From contig NC_065422.1 in the NCBI RefSeq assembly GCF_024362695.1, positions 4,215,534 to 4,279,533 on the forward strand: a stretch of 64,000 nucleotides of DNA, given 5' to 3'. This DNA is from Pectinophora gossypiella. Taxonomy: Eukaryota > Arthropoda > Insecta > Lepidoptera > Gelechiidae. The position numbers were made by a program, and so were the translations under genes. Positions within the stretch are counted from its first letter, which is position 1. Every line of letters starts with the position of its first letter. This document shows, piece after piece, positions 1 to 9,617 of the stretch. The notes beneath the pieces are model-generated. The model saw only the letters and a list, made by a program, of their open reading frames with translations, made no database searches and was not told the DNA's origin.

Positions 1-97
1 GGGACAAAAGTGTTTAGTGGATGGTTAGCCGTATTGGTACTTTGTAGTATTAATATATTTAGTAGAAAATTTGCGCTGAAGGTGATAAAAACTAGTC

Positions 98-348
98 TTT
101 TTTTGACGTGACTTATTGTAGTGTTGCCGCAGATGGCATTAACTACTTGGCCGAACAAATGGGGAGTGCTGAGGGCTCTCACCCGGTACAAAATTTAAGA
201 CAACAAGCCTGAGGTTGCGTAGTTGGGCGCGAACCTCGGGTCGGGAAGAATATTTGAAAGCATTAATCGATCTTAGGGCGTCGATAGCGATAAGCGCTGA
301 ATGAGGGAAATTGACCACCACGCCGGCGGGGTTGGTATCGGGGTTCTG
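98..348 (-). mobile_element. SINE-P, near full length
   Basis: Read on the minus strand it starts with CAGAACCCCGATACC, carries a B-box-like GGTTCGCGCCC in its middle, then the family signature GGCCAAGTAGTTAATGCC, and ends in CACGTCAAAAAAA. The T-run at the left is therefore its poly(A) tail. It matches the copies at 40102-40367, 55928-56196 and 59018-59286 over nearly the whole length. The open frame covering it on the minus strand is not conserved between copies and is not a gene. No clear target duplication. Confidence 0.8.
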
Positions 349-744
349 AATCAAAAATGTCATCAATCACCTCTAGGTGGATATAAATATATCCATACTT
401 ACGTTATCAGGAATGTTTATTAAGTCATTCCAAACGATATTTATTTATCATGTCAAAATAGGTTTCATTTAAAAATATTTCTTGTTATATTTAATTAATT
501 ATCTATTAATTAACGTGTTGATATATTCATAAATGAAAGGGTAGTTGACTAGGTAAGTAAATTAGAAAATGATGATCTAGAAATGGCAGTTAATATAAAA
601 ATATAATAAAATTTGTCTTATTACTATTCTATTTTCGAATTACGTCACAATGACGATTGGCCACATTTATTGATGACGTCATCGTGTAAAATAAAATTTA
701 ATGAATCGTTTTGAAGTCGTCTGACTAGGGTTGTCATCTAGGGT
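349..744. other. AT-rich spacer
   Basis: No coding frame, no tRNA-like head and no repeat shared with the rest of the window was seen. Confidence 0.5.
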
Positions 745-890
745 TGTCTTTGTATAAAGTATATTTGATTTGATTTGATTTGATCTAGCCTATTCTGTCT
801 CTCTTTATTTAATGCTGCGCTCTTGTCGGTGGAGTAATCGCCATTCCTCTCTTGTTCCCAATCCTTCACCTATTCAGCCTATTAATGGTG
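745..890. mobile_element. Two LINE 3' ends placed tail to tail
   Basis: The left part (about 745-785) ends in (TTGAT)n, typical of CR1-type LINE tails, on the plus strand. The right part, with GCGCTCTTGTCGGTGGAG, is a diverged LINE-Y 3' end on the minus strand, compare 5891-6019. Both are heavily 5' truncated. Confidence 0.5.
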
Positions 891-902
891 CTGATTCCAG
901 TA

Positions 903-1045
903 CGGTCACGAGCATTAATATGTATACACTTTGGTACCATGTCACATTAACTTTTTTGACAAATTGAACTGTAAGTCTCACTAAATGTCAAATATGTTAG
1001 TGCGACAAGAGTCCTAAAGTGGGTACATTATATTGCTCATGACTG
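903..1045 (+). mobile_element. MITE-T, Tc1/mariner-like, complete
   Basis: 143 bp bounded by TA on both sides. Ends are imperfect inverted repeats: CGGTCACGAGCATTAATA on the left and CAGTCATGAGCAATATA read inward from the right. CAGT-type ends plus a TA target are hallmarks of Tc1/mariner-derived MITEs. Four more copies lie in this window (18662-20703 split, 35888-36028, 58203-58659 split, 63284-63426). No coding capacity. Confidence 0.85.
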
Positions 1046-1130
1046 TACACACTATCTAATTTTATTGCCTGTAATCATCCGTCCCTTTCCTTTCCGGCAG
1101 ATAAGAATGTGACGGGTGTAACTTAAAATT

Positions 1131-1149
1131 AAATTGTTGTTGTTGTTGT
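1131..1149. repeat. (TTG)n microsatellite
   Basis: Five to six tandem TTG units, repeated again at 1502-1515 beyond the GA array. Confidence 0.7.
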
Positions 1150-1272
1150 CAAAAATAACATAGGCGGATGTGGTCAAAAAGGACCTGCGCATACAATGTG
1201 CAATGTCTCCGAGAACGACACGTCTGATAGAGCGAAGTGGAAAAGAAGTACGCAGAAGGCAGACCCCACCAT

Positions 1273-1437
1273 CAGGGGCCTATTTAATAAAACTTACAAT
1301 TGTAAATTACAATGACAGTTTGATGTACATTGCGGAGTATGTGATCACGAATATTTTGGAGTTTCATGTTAGCTACGTAATGAACACCAAATTGTCATTG
1401 TAATTTACAATTGTAAGTTTTATAAAACAGGCCCCAG
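1273..1437. mobile_element. Fold-back MITE, hAT-like ends
   Basis: 165 bp with ~48-bp imperfect inverted arms. The left end begins CAGGGGCCTATTTAATAAAA; the right end read inward begins CTGGGGCCTGTTTTATAAAA; both continue into ACTTACAATTGTAA. CAGGGG ends recall hAT elements, but no 8-bp target duplication is visible, so the superfamily is open. The 77-aa frame over it is incidental. Confidence 0.65.
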
Positions 1438-1457
1438 ATGGGAATAATAAAAGCCAA

Positions 1458-1459
<2 letters not shown>

Positions 1460-1501
<42 letters not shown>
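1460..1501. repeat. (GA)n microsatellite
   Basis: About 20 GA units with one interruption near the right end. Confidence 0.9.
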
Positions 1502-1503
<2 letters not shown>

Positions 1504-1935
1504 GTTGTTGTTGTTTAATTGTTGTTTGTCGGGGCCGCTAGCAACACATTTCTCTTCGTTATGTCTGTCCACGTTTCTTTACACATAATAATAAAATCTG
1601 TAAATACAGTTATACAACTTGTACAATACTAAATATTAGACAATTGTCAGTAACATAACAAGATGAATATGTTAGCAAACAGGCTTGTAACCCTAGTAGT
1701 TCATTAAGCTGTAGTTTAAGATGTTAAATAAACATGCGAAATATTATTGAATAACTGAATGGGGTTATGTAAGAGTGAACTCGTTTGCACACTTCATTTA
1801 ATAAGTTTTTTATTGTTTTATTTTAATACACTATGTAATTTAGATACTTAAACTTTACTGTTGGATATCTTATGCATAAAAATAAAATAAAAATTAACGG
1901 CAAAGGAGCATATTGTTTTCATAAAGTAGCTAAAG
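1502..1935. other. Spacer, AT-rich
   Basis: After a short TTG run I see no feature until the terminal repeat at 1936. Confidence 0.5.
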
Positions 1936-2179
1936 ATATCGAGGGTTGAAAGCCAAATGGGTTTAAGCGACATTTTGGACGAAACTGACTTATATATATA
2001 TTCGGAATCAGCGATTTTTTCCGCGTCGACTGATCTTGGTTTCAGATCAATCGAAGCTACTTTTTGGCGCTTCAACCAATTAGCACTTTGGGTACATTTT
2101 TAAAAACCCGTGTTTTAACCGACAAAAAAATGCACAAAATTCTGGGCGGGTGGCAAATCAGTCGTATTCCGGGATATGA

Positions 2180-2462
2180 GTCGGTCACATAAGCTGTTAT
2201 GTCTTTTCATTTTCATGATTTGAAGTCTGTTAAAGCGTTTTCCCTGACAGTGTTTTGTTATAGATAAGTCGGTTAAATCATTTGTCCTTAGACGAAACGA
2301 AAATAGATTTGGCGCTTAAATCTTTTTGCTTTAATCCAGATTTTATAAATATTGTCGCTTCAACCGTTTTGCCTTCGACAGTTTAAAAGTAAAATTGGTA
2401 CTTGAACTGTTTTGCCTTTACCGAAAATATTCATAGAATTTGACTTCAGCTATTTATGCTAC
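2180..2462 (+). repeat. Left subterminal array, ~43-bp period
   Basis: A core close to GTCGCTTAAACCATTTTGCC recurs with starts near 2180, 2225, 2268, 2311, 2354, 2398 and 2440, that is every 42-45 bp. Units are strongly diverged. The core equals the inner part of the element's terminal repeat (GTCGCTTAAACCCATTTGCC at 5818). Confidence 0.6.
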
Positions 2463-2689
2463 ATTTTTTTAAATTTTTTGTCGTATAAAACAACTATCAT
2501 TTTCTTTTGAAAGGACTTAAAACGTTTTTCCAAAACAAAAAAGAAATAATGTTAACATTTCAGTCAATTTTGTATGAAACCTTGTGCCCGCATCACTTCA
2601 ACATATCAAAATAAGTATGGGCAGGTCCTGGTTGGGCGGTTCGCACAGCTAAAAATTACGATTGGGAAGACCGGGAGTGTGCGTGTCAT

Positions 2690-4573
2690 CATGTCACCCA
2701 AGCCGTATCCGTTGACGGTGACTTCTATTTGTGTCTATCCCAAGTCGTTGTTGTGGTAGACTTTGACGTGGCTAGCGGAACCGAACTTCGAATTGAAGAT
2801 CTGGTAACATGGCATACAATCAAGCTGGCCAGCCGAGTTTACCGTGTAATTGTAGGAAGGTTTCCGTTGAGTTTTCCGTATTTGGCGTCTTGGACTAAGA
2901 TTTTCGAGGACTATATCACGCGCTATTCCAGGTTCAGACACACTCATCCCAACTATCAGTTGGCATGTTGAAAGCCACATGGTTGCGCTTGAGTACGTCT
3001 TTGTACCGCAGGTATTGTCCACCTTGTTTACAGTTTCTTCTAGACACCTCGAAATAGAAAACCTTTCTGTCATCCATTCGCATGACGTGACCGCACCATC
3101 GTAGGTGATGTTTTATGATGAGAGCTTCTATTCCGAATATGCCAGAACGACGTAATACTTCTGTTATTGGAAAACCATCTTGCCGCTTTATGCGAAGGAT
3201 GGACCTTAGACATTTAAAGTGTTACGTATCAAGTACGCCGCTGAGACTTTGTACACTAATATTTTAAGTTTTCCAAAGGCTGCCACCGCACCTGTTATCC
3301 GGGCTGGCAACTTCGATGACTTTGGAGTCATTTCATATTTGAGAACCCAAATATTTTAATTTTGAAACTTCCTCCAGCTCAGCGCCATTTAAAGCAACAT
3401 TGGAAGAAGCTACATCCCCGGAGCATCCTCTGGATGGTTATTTTAAAAGGGTTTTGCACAAAACTATAAATATTCTGGTGTACGACTTAATTGAATCGGC
3501 CATTCCTCGGCCAGTTTGGTTAACTGACGCATAGATGTGAGACGTGAGAGATCAAAAATGATCTTATTCATTTTAGCCTTAATTTCAATTAAGCTATAAA
3601 TAACAATTCCACAGAGTATCCCACTTATGCGTGATACAGAAGCGATATATAAAGAAAATAGACTAGGAACCATGGCTCCATGTGTTATGACATAGCCTTG
3701 TTTCGCGCCGTAGGTAACGACGAATAGCTCTGAAAAGTTCTGAAAGTTCTGTTCTGAAATCAAACTGTCGTCATCATGTCGTCATGATATTGTCGTATCA
3801 GGATAAGTCATAACTTTTCAGGACAATCTGTTTTCTTTAGAGCAATCCACAAGCCGCGTGAAGCCTCACGCAACACATAACAAAGGCCGATGTTGTTCAA
3901 GCCTTTTGGCCTGAATCTGTTTAATAACAAAACCGTACCCCCATATCTCTGTCCGGACAAAATCATCATTGGGTTTCCGGAAGTACCTTTTCTGCATCAC
4001 GGGATAGAATAACGTTAAGGCTAAAATTTAATATCGATCGCCATCGACTCGCAAAGAGGAAGAAGGCTAAAATCATTCCAGCAGCTGACTCCCATATCTT
4101 CAGGATGAGTTTGTATAACCAGTTATTAATGTGTAGGCATATTATACAGTTCAGATGGTATTTTTGATGTGTTGGTATTCGTCATCCTTCTTAGCGCAGT
4201 AAGAAGTTCTTCAAAGGTCGGGGGTGCCGCTAGATCTTAAGCGAAACCCCCGACCTTGTTGTAACAAACTCGACCGATATGTTGTAACAAACAAGTCACT
4301 ATTGGGATTACTATTGGGATTTAAGACATCGTTAAAATGTGTCCAAAGCGCTGCTAATAAGTCTTTCTGATCAGTGAGGCGTTGGGTCTTTTCCTTGTTG
4401 TAGATTGAAACTCTCTTCAAAGTTTGTGGCCGAAAACAGTCTTGAAGCTGTCGAAAATCTACCGGAACTGGATTGATAGGAATCAGCATAGAGCTGAATT
4501 TCACAAGCTTATTCCACCTGGCATTTGTTTTTGAGACATATGGTGACAGAAAAGCCCGCCTGTAGTTCCCCAC
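2690..4573 (-). pseudogene. LINE-X remnant: dead non-LTR reverse transcriptase
   Basis: Read on the minus strand the fragments follow the order of an endonuclease/RT LINE. At 4573-4211 there is a pre-RT linker with RLTDQKDLLAALWTHFNDVL. At 3763-3464 there is an RT segment with VTYGAKQGYV, SLFSLYIA and FDLSRLTS, where the family normally has VTNGVKQG and LFSLYL. At 3420-2735 there is the C-terminal part: LNGAELEEVSKLKYLGS, LRWCGHVMRMDD, RYKDVL, then a zinc-finger-like tail CMPCYQIFNSKFGSASHV. Stops and shifts separate the pieces, and the catalytic YADD box is not found. The 3' end near 2690 matches 8960-9000. Nothing here can be functional. Confidence 0.75.
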
Positions 4574-5400
4574 GAGCTGATTTTCACGTTAGAACCATCG
4601 CACCAATCTTAGTTTTGCGGTCTGGTTTACCAACCAATATCTTCGGTAGAGCAGAGCACAGCTATAAAAATGCTCGGCAAAGGAACACCATCTATTTATT
4701 ATTATTATCATCTATATTATCTCATCGACAGATGTGTCTGCTGCGATGTCCGACGTATCTCGGCTTTAAAAGCATGATCGAGTTCTGTTATTGTTTGTCA
4801 ACTTCGACGGTATCTTATGGCCAGCTCGAAGTGGAGGTTTTAGGCGCAAATGTAACAGAAATTTTGATCAAACAAGTCGCTGATCTACCCACCCCTGGCC
4901 GCCTCTTAATATGAGAGCAATCAGTACTTCACTGCAGTCTGTCCTAGTACCGCGTACCATCTAGTAGGAGCCAGTACTTGGAACTTGCATCCAGCCACGT
5001 GGTCTTAAATTTTTCAGTAAATCGGAAACAGGTTGTGATAGTGAGATTAAACTCAGCACAGAGTATAAGCATATTAAGACTTTTTCAAAGCTATTTGTTT
5101 CTTTTATTGCCCGCATTCAGTTGGTGACAGTCATCTGTCATCCGCCATCATACGCGGTTTACCATATACTTAAAAAGTCGAATTAAGCATTTGTAACAAT
5201 CTTTATGGTTATATTCTAGATCCTGTTTCTTAATTAAATCGATTTACTCATTATATCCGCCGTGATTTTCCCTAATATTGTAAGGTACAAATATCTGTAA
5301 ATGCCTTGCCCGACTAAAATCTCTCCCAGGAAAAACGGCTTAAGGACCGACTTTATTTCCGATCTTACTAATATTTGGATTTCATACAATTGAAATTAGT
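4574..5400. other. Interior of the TIR element, no clear gene
   Basis: The minus strand next to 4573 is probably more decayed LINE-X sequence; I could not follow it past about 4900. The plus-strand 129-aa frame at 4525-4914 is antisense to it and looks accidental. Confidence 0.4.
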
Positions 5401-5408
5401 AGCGGATG

Positions 5409-5640
5409 GTCACTTAAGATATTTTCCTTCCCTGTCATATAACCTTTTATGGAGGTTAAGCTGATTTGCCTCTAGTCTTCTTTTTTTAAGAAGTCGTTTA
5501 ACTCATTTAGCTTTAGTCAAACTAATAAGTGAGAGGTCTCTTAAAGCATTTTGCTTTTAGCCAATATTTGGCTCTAGTGGATATCAACCGTTTTTCTTTC
5601 AACTGTAATTTAGTTCAATTGAGGCATTTTGTATTAAGCG
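5409..5640 (+). repeat. Right subterminal array, ~43-bp period
   Basis: Units related to the left array start near 5409, 5452, 5493, 5536, 5580 and about 5621, for example GTCGTTTAACTCATTTAGCT and GTCTCTTAAAGCATTTTGCT. They have the same orientation as the left array rather than the inverted orientation expected of a simple fold-back element. Confidence 0.6.
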
Positions 5641-5890
5641 ACTTCTAAAATCTATAACTGATGTGTTTTTCGAACCAAATATATACAGAATTGTGCAACG
5701 TTTAATTTAAAATAATTCTTAGCATTTTGAACACTTTTGATTCAGTAGTTTTTTTTATATGAATTTTTTTCGAAAAAATAAAACTTTAAATGGCTCTCCT
5801 GTAAAGTTCACAAAATGTCGCTTAAACCCATTTGCCTTTCAACCCTCGATATATAACATGTATATGTGACCAAGTAAGACAATCATAACA

Positions 5891-6019
5891 TCATCATCAT
5901 CAATTTAAGAGCCACGCTCTTGTCGGTGCAGCATTTTCCATGCTACTTTTTAGGGAAAATTAGGGCAGTGGTTTCCCTCTTGCCTTCCGCCCCGCAGTAC
6001 TCTGCAGCTCTGTCGCAGT
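5891..6019 (-). mobile_element. LINE-Y 3' end, 5' truncated, with target duplication
   Basis: Flanked by a perfect 10-bp duplication AATCATAACA (5881-5890 and 6020-6029). Read on the minus strand it ends with codons for KMLHRQERGS, a stop, and a (GAT)n tail. The same 3' end occurs at 17626-17730, 55526-55621 and 7985-8150. Confidence 0.85.
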
Positions 6020-6029
6020 AATCATAACA

Positions 6030-6892
6030 AAATATCATAATTCGTTTTTAAAAAATCTGTGTGTATGACTGCAAAGGTATTTGGTGGTACTCAATTAACA
6101 GTAACAGCTGTTTGTAACCTACATACTATGTACAGAAATAAATAATGTCATTTAATTACGTATTCAATACGTTTTTTGTATTTGTGCAATAGGTATTTGT
6201 GACATTTATGAAAAGATATTTTTATGTATAAAAATTTTTATTTTATAGCTAACCTCACCTAATATTATAATATTACATCTGACCTCACCTTCTGTATAAC
6301 ACCATCCAAACATCCCTCGCAGATTAAGAACGCTAATCAGTAGGGTGCCAACTACCCCGACCCTTCGAAGGGTGAGGTGTTAAAAATACAATAAAATATA
6401 ATACTCATGCGACAAACGTTACATGCAGCCGCGAATATAAAACTCACATACAAATTCTACTAAACTTTTAACATTGTGACTGCAAATTTAACTTTGCGCT
6501 AACGCACTATCGACCAAGATTATATTGCAGTTGATAACGGAATTTTCAGTATTAATTTTATGGGGTTATTGGTTACTTAAATGTAAAGATAACTTGGTAT
6601 TTCTGTGAAATGAATTCGCAACGCCTAGCGATCTGTCATATCGTTCATAGTGATATAAAATACATATTTTGAATTGCGTTATAATACTTGACACATTTAA
6701 AAGGGGGCCTATTTTGTTCTTTCGTTTTATGATGGCCGTTTAAAATGAATGATAAATATGCGGTGTCGTATTATTTCGAGTGTATATCACTTATTATATT
6801 GTCGTGTTTTTATTGTCGCATTGGGATAATCTCTGTGTTTATTATTAAGTATTTAGCTGAGGTTTTGTTATCCTAATGAATAAATAAATGGA
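6030..6892. other. AT-rich spacer
   Basis: No coding frame or shared repeat recognised. Confidence 0.5.
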
Positions 6893-7205
6893 ACGACCTC
6901 CGTGGTCCAGTGGTTGAGCGCTGGGCTCACGATCCGGAGGTCCCGCGTTCGAATTCCGCTAGGGACATATCACAAAAATTACTTTATGGTCCCTAGTTTG
7001 GTAAGAACATTACTGGCTGATCACCAGATTGTCCGAAAGTAAGATGATCCGTGCTTCGGAAGGCACGTTAAGCCTGGTCCCGGATACTAAGTAAGTAGTC
7101 GTCATATGAGCAATGTCAGGGGCCTTTGGCAGCTCAATAGTAACCCTGACACCAGGGTTGATGGGGCTAGTACTCCACCTTACAACCCATACGATAGAAG
7201 AAGAT
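6893..7205 (+). mobile_element. SINE-A, full length
   Basis: The tRNA-like head has A box TGGTCCAGTGG and B box GGTTCGAATTC. The body has CACAAAAATTACTTTATGG and the core CCGTGCTTCGGAAGGCACG, and the tail runs through CCTGACACCAGGGTTGATG to GATAGAAGAAGA. It would be transcribed by RNA polymerase III from the head; it encodes no protein. Confidence 0.85.
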
Positions 7206-7210
7206 GGACA

Positions 7211-7273
7211 ATCTTCTTCTTATCGTGTGGATTGTGAGGTGGAATACTAGCCTCATCAACTCTGGTGTCAGGG
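7211..7273 (-). mobile_element. SINE-A tail fragment, inverted against its neighbour
   Basis: Begins ATCTTCTTCTTATCGTGTGG and ends CTGGTGTCAGGG, the reverse of the SINE-A tail that ends 5 bp to the left. Together they form an imperfect ~62-bp-arm palindrome. Confidence 0.8.
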
Positions 7274-7344
7274 ACAATAATAATGGACAATAATAATGCT
7301 TATCATAGCGAGCGTGTTGTAAAAGAGGGTTGTGTTCTTTCTAG

Positions 7345-7583
7345 ATTGTGCTCCATGCTGAAGTCAAACATTGTGAAGAAACCTACGTTCCCGTGAAATG
7401 GGTTTCGGCTAATGCATATGTGGATACATAACCTAATCTGTACTAATTGGAGGGGTTTCCCTTCTCGTGTTGGAAGGTCAGACAAGCAGTCGCTTCTATA
7501 AAAAGCTGGAGCTGACAAATCTTTAGATTAGCTAAGCGTACCCTGTGAAAAACGCGTTAAGGTTAGGGTGATGAAGTTGATGG
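7345..7583 (+). mobile_element. SINE-D, diverged copy
   Basis: Recognised by GTTGGAAGGTCAGACAAGCA, CTGACAAATCTTTAG and CCCTGTGAAAAACG near the 3' end, followed by a GATGAAGTTGATGG tail. The tRNA head is lost or unrecognisable. Confidence 0.65.
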
Positions 7584-7984
7584 ATAATTTCAGATATAAT
7601 TCTCTTCTTTTTGTAGATATATTGAAATATAATCACTAATTGTACAGAACTAGACGTTTTGTATAATATTACTTAGTAACGGCAAATTATTTTTGAATAA
7701 GATGTCGCTAGCAAAATTTTAAAGTTACACAATACATTTTGTGGACCCATAAATCCAAGCCATACACACATAAATCGACTGTAACATGCAGTTTGTTGAT
7801 TATTATTTAAATTGCTTGTCTGAGGGTCGCATCATTTAAATGACAATGTGGACTTGTCCCTCGCAGGGCAGGCATGACTTTGCAATACGCATTTAAATAT
7901 TATGTTGGCAAGAAAATAAAATTTATTGTGTTTGGAATTTAGTTGTAGGTTTTTGATGTTATAAGTGCGAGTGTTATAAGTGTG
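7584..7984. other. AT-rich spacer
   Basis: Nothing recognised apart from a frame running into the LINE-Y remnant that follows. Confidence 0.45.
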
Positions 7985-8150
7985 TCTCTTGTCGGTGTAG
8001 CATTCTCCATTCTTGTCTATCAAAGACCAATTCCTTCACCTCCTTATAAGACACGACGTTCGCCTTCTCTTAATCTGTTCCATGTAAGCTCTTCTTGGTC
8101 TTCCCCTTCCTTTCTTTCTTTGTAGCTTCCCGTCTATGATGTTTTTAAAA
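7985..8150 (-). pseudogene. LINE-Y C-terminal coding remnant
   Basis: On the minus strand one frame reads GRGRPRRAYMEQIK and, after a frame change, continues VVSYKEVKELVFDRQEWRM then LHRQETHL and a stop. This is the C-terminal end of a non-LTR retrotransposon ORF2 and shows what the shorter LINE-Y tails derive from. A single-base shift breaks the frame; the copy is dead. Confidence 0.7.
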
Positions 8151-8260
8151 AATTCGACGTGTTTTATTAAGTGTCCAATTATCTTGCCACTAGTAAATAT
8201 TATGTGTAAGTTTTGCCTTTGTATTTAGAAAACTATAAAGAGTATACAAACAAGTATAAG

Positions 8261-8563
8261 AGCCGTGGAAGTCCAACTGGCCTCTCACTTTAAGGTCTCA
8301 GGTTCGAATCCAGCACATGTCGAATTTGTTTTCAAATTCATGTTTGGATCATAAATGACTATCACGTCATGCTCAGCGGTGAATACATTCCCAAGAAATG
8401 CGTTTTCGGAGGTATGTGACCTAACCTGTATTGGGCTGGTTATCCCTTCGCGGGTTGGAAGGTAAGACAGGCGGTCGCTTCTGTAAAAAACTGGACCTGT
8501 CAAATCTTTAGGTTAGGTTAGCGGACCCTATGAAAAATGGGATAGTGCTAGGGAGATGATGAA
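8261..8563 (+). mobile_element. SINE-D, full length
   Basis: The head contains B box GGTTCGAATCC and a partly decayed A box. The body holds TTCATGTTTGGATCATAAAT, GTGACCTAACCTGTATTGGG, TCGCGGGTTGGAAGG and GACCTGTCAAATCTT, with a GATGATGAAG tail. tRNA-derived, polymerase III type. Confidence 0.8.
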
Positions 8564-8577
8564 GTGTGAGTGAGAGA

Positions 8578-8690
8578 CAGTTCATTCGTCCCCTTACTCC
8601 TTAGCGGCTTACGGTTACTTAAGACTAAAATAAGACCAACAGAGGGTGAGGGTGACGGCCGATACGAATTGGTGCGGGGCGTTGAGTTAC
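8578..8690 (-). repeat. Family M fragment
   Basis: Contains CTTACTCCTTAGCGGCTTAC and GGCCGATACGAATTGGTG, matching in reverse the segments at 47546-47695 and 49845-50070. Probably a transposon of unknown class. Confidence 0.5.
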
Positions 8691-8785
8691 CATTCTATTC
8701 ATAGTATTAGTCTATGTTCTATGATACGAGTATAAAAGTCAAACATATTTATTATTATATATTTTTTTATTTATTTTTGAAGAGA

Positions 8786-9004
8786 AGCGTTTACAAGATC
8801 TCGACGCAAAGCGCCAAATACGGAAGACTCGATTCATAACTACACACTCAATTCGTCAGGCCAGCTTTATTGTGTGCCGTGTGACCGGACCTTCAAGTCA
8901 AAGTTCGGTTTCGCCAGCCACATCAGAGCCCACCACAACAACGACCCAGGATAGATATTTAGAAGTCGCCGTCGCCGGATACGGTTTGGACGACATGATG
9001 ATGA
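8786..9004 (+). pseudogene. LINE-X C-terminus with zinc-finger-like motif and (GAT)n tail
   Basis: One plus-strand frame gives GQLYCVPCDRTFKSKFGFAS followed by HIRAHHNND and a stop, a C-X2-C-X12-H-X4-H C2H2-like finger at the very end of ORF2. The downstream 50 bp (CCGGATACGGTTTGGACGAC) lead into GATGATGATGAT. The same ending, less well kept, is at 2690-2830 on the minus strand. Severely 5' truncated. Confidence 0.7.
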
Positions 9005-9331
9005 TGATAAGTCAAATATATTTGCTTCATGTTTCTGACTGCATAATACAGTATAAAGTGGCAGAATTTGAAATGACTTCGAAAATCCTCCCCTCTGCAA
9101 AGAGGATATAAAATTTAAAATAATTTTCTTTAGCGATGGCAGTTCAGATAGAGGCGTGTAATAGATGACGTCCGCGAGTGCGAGTTCTCTTCCGGACTCG
9201 GCACGCCACGTGCCGCAAAATATTGAGCTTTGCATAACATTTTACAATAGGGGTTTTAGAAAATAAGCTATGTCTATAGAATATTGTAGATGTACATACT
9301 ATCACTATGTAACTATGTCTTATCTCACTTT
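9005..9331. other. Spacer
   Basis: Mixed sequence, locally GC-rich near 9160-9220. Open frames on both strands have no recognisable family. Confidence 0.4.
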
Positions 9332-9433
9332 AGGACAATCGGGTGACCACACAGGGCTCACAAAGTAAGTTTTGTGATATGTCCCCAACGGGATTCGAAC
9401 CCGGGACCGGCTCAACCGGAAGCCGTTACCTTC
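9332..9433 (-). mobile_element. SINE-A-like head fragment
   Basis: Read on the minus strand it has GTCCCGGGTTCGAATCCCGT and GGGGACATATCACAAAACTT, a tRNA-type B box and the start of a SINE-A body, but the anticodon arm differs from the other copies. A variant subfamily. Confidence 0.6.
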
Positions 9434-9517
9434 ACACTTATCATCATTGACTTACAATCACGTAATCACTATGTATGAAGAATAAGTATAATTAAATATT
9501 TGTTTGTATACACTTTC

Positions 9518-9617
9518 ACCTCCCTAGCATTATTCCGTTTTTCACAGGGTCCGCTTACCTAACCTGAAGCAACTGCCTGTCTGACTTTCCAACCCGCGAA
9601 GGGATAACCAGTCCTTA
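9518..9617 (-). mobile_element. SINE-D 3' fragment
   Basis: CCTAGCATTATTCCGTTTTT, CACAGGGTCCGCTTACCTAA and AACCCGCGAAGGGATAACCA are the reversed SINE-D 3' half. Confidence 0.75.

Larger units (their letters stand above)
1936..5852. mobile_element. 3.9-kb TIR-bounded element, unclassified
   Basis: The left terminus ATATCGAGGGTTGAAAGCCA and the right terminus read inward, ATATCGAGGGTTGAAAGGCA, are inverted repeats that stay matched for about 42 bp with a single mismatch, through GGGTTTAAGCGACATTTTG. Just inside both ends lie diverged tandem arrays with ~43-bp spacing (2180-2462 and 5409-5640). The middle holds a dead LINE-X (2690-4573, minus), most likely a later insertion, so the original element was shorter. 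No transposase frame was recognised. The target duplication is ambiguous because the flanks are AT-rich. Confidence 0.7.

Noticed and set aside
1170..1403. 77-aa frame
   Set aside because: It spans the left part and loop of the fold-back MITE at 1273-1437 and so is not a gene.
4525..4914. 129-aa plus-strand open frame
   Set aside because: It is antisense to the LINE-X remnant, low in recognisable composition, and has no second copy or domain.
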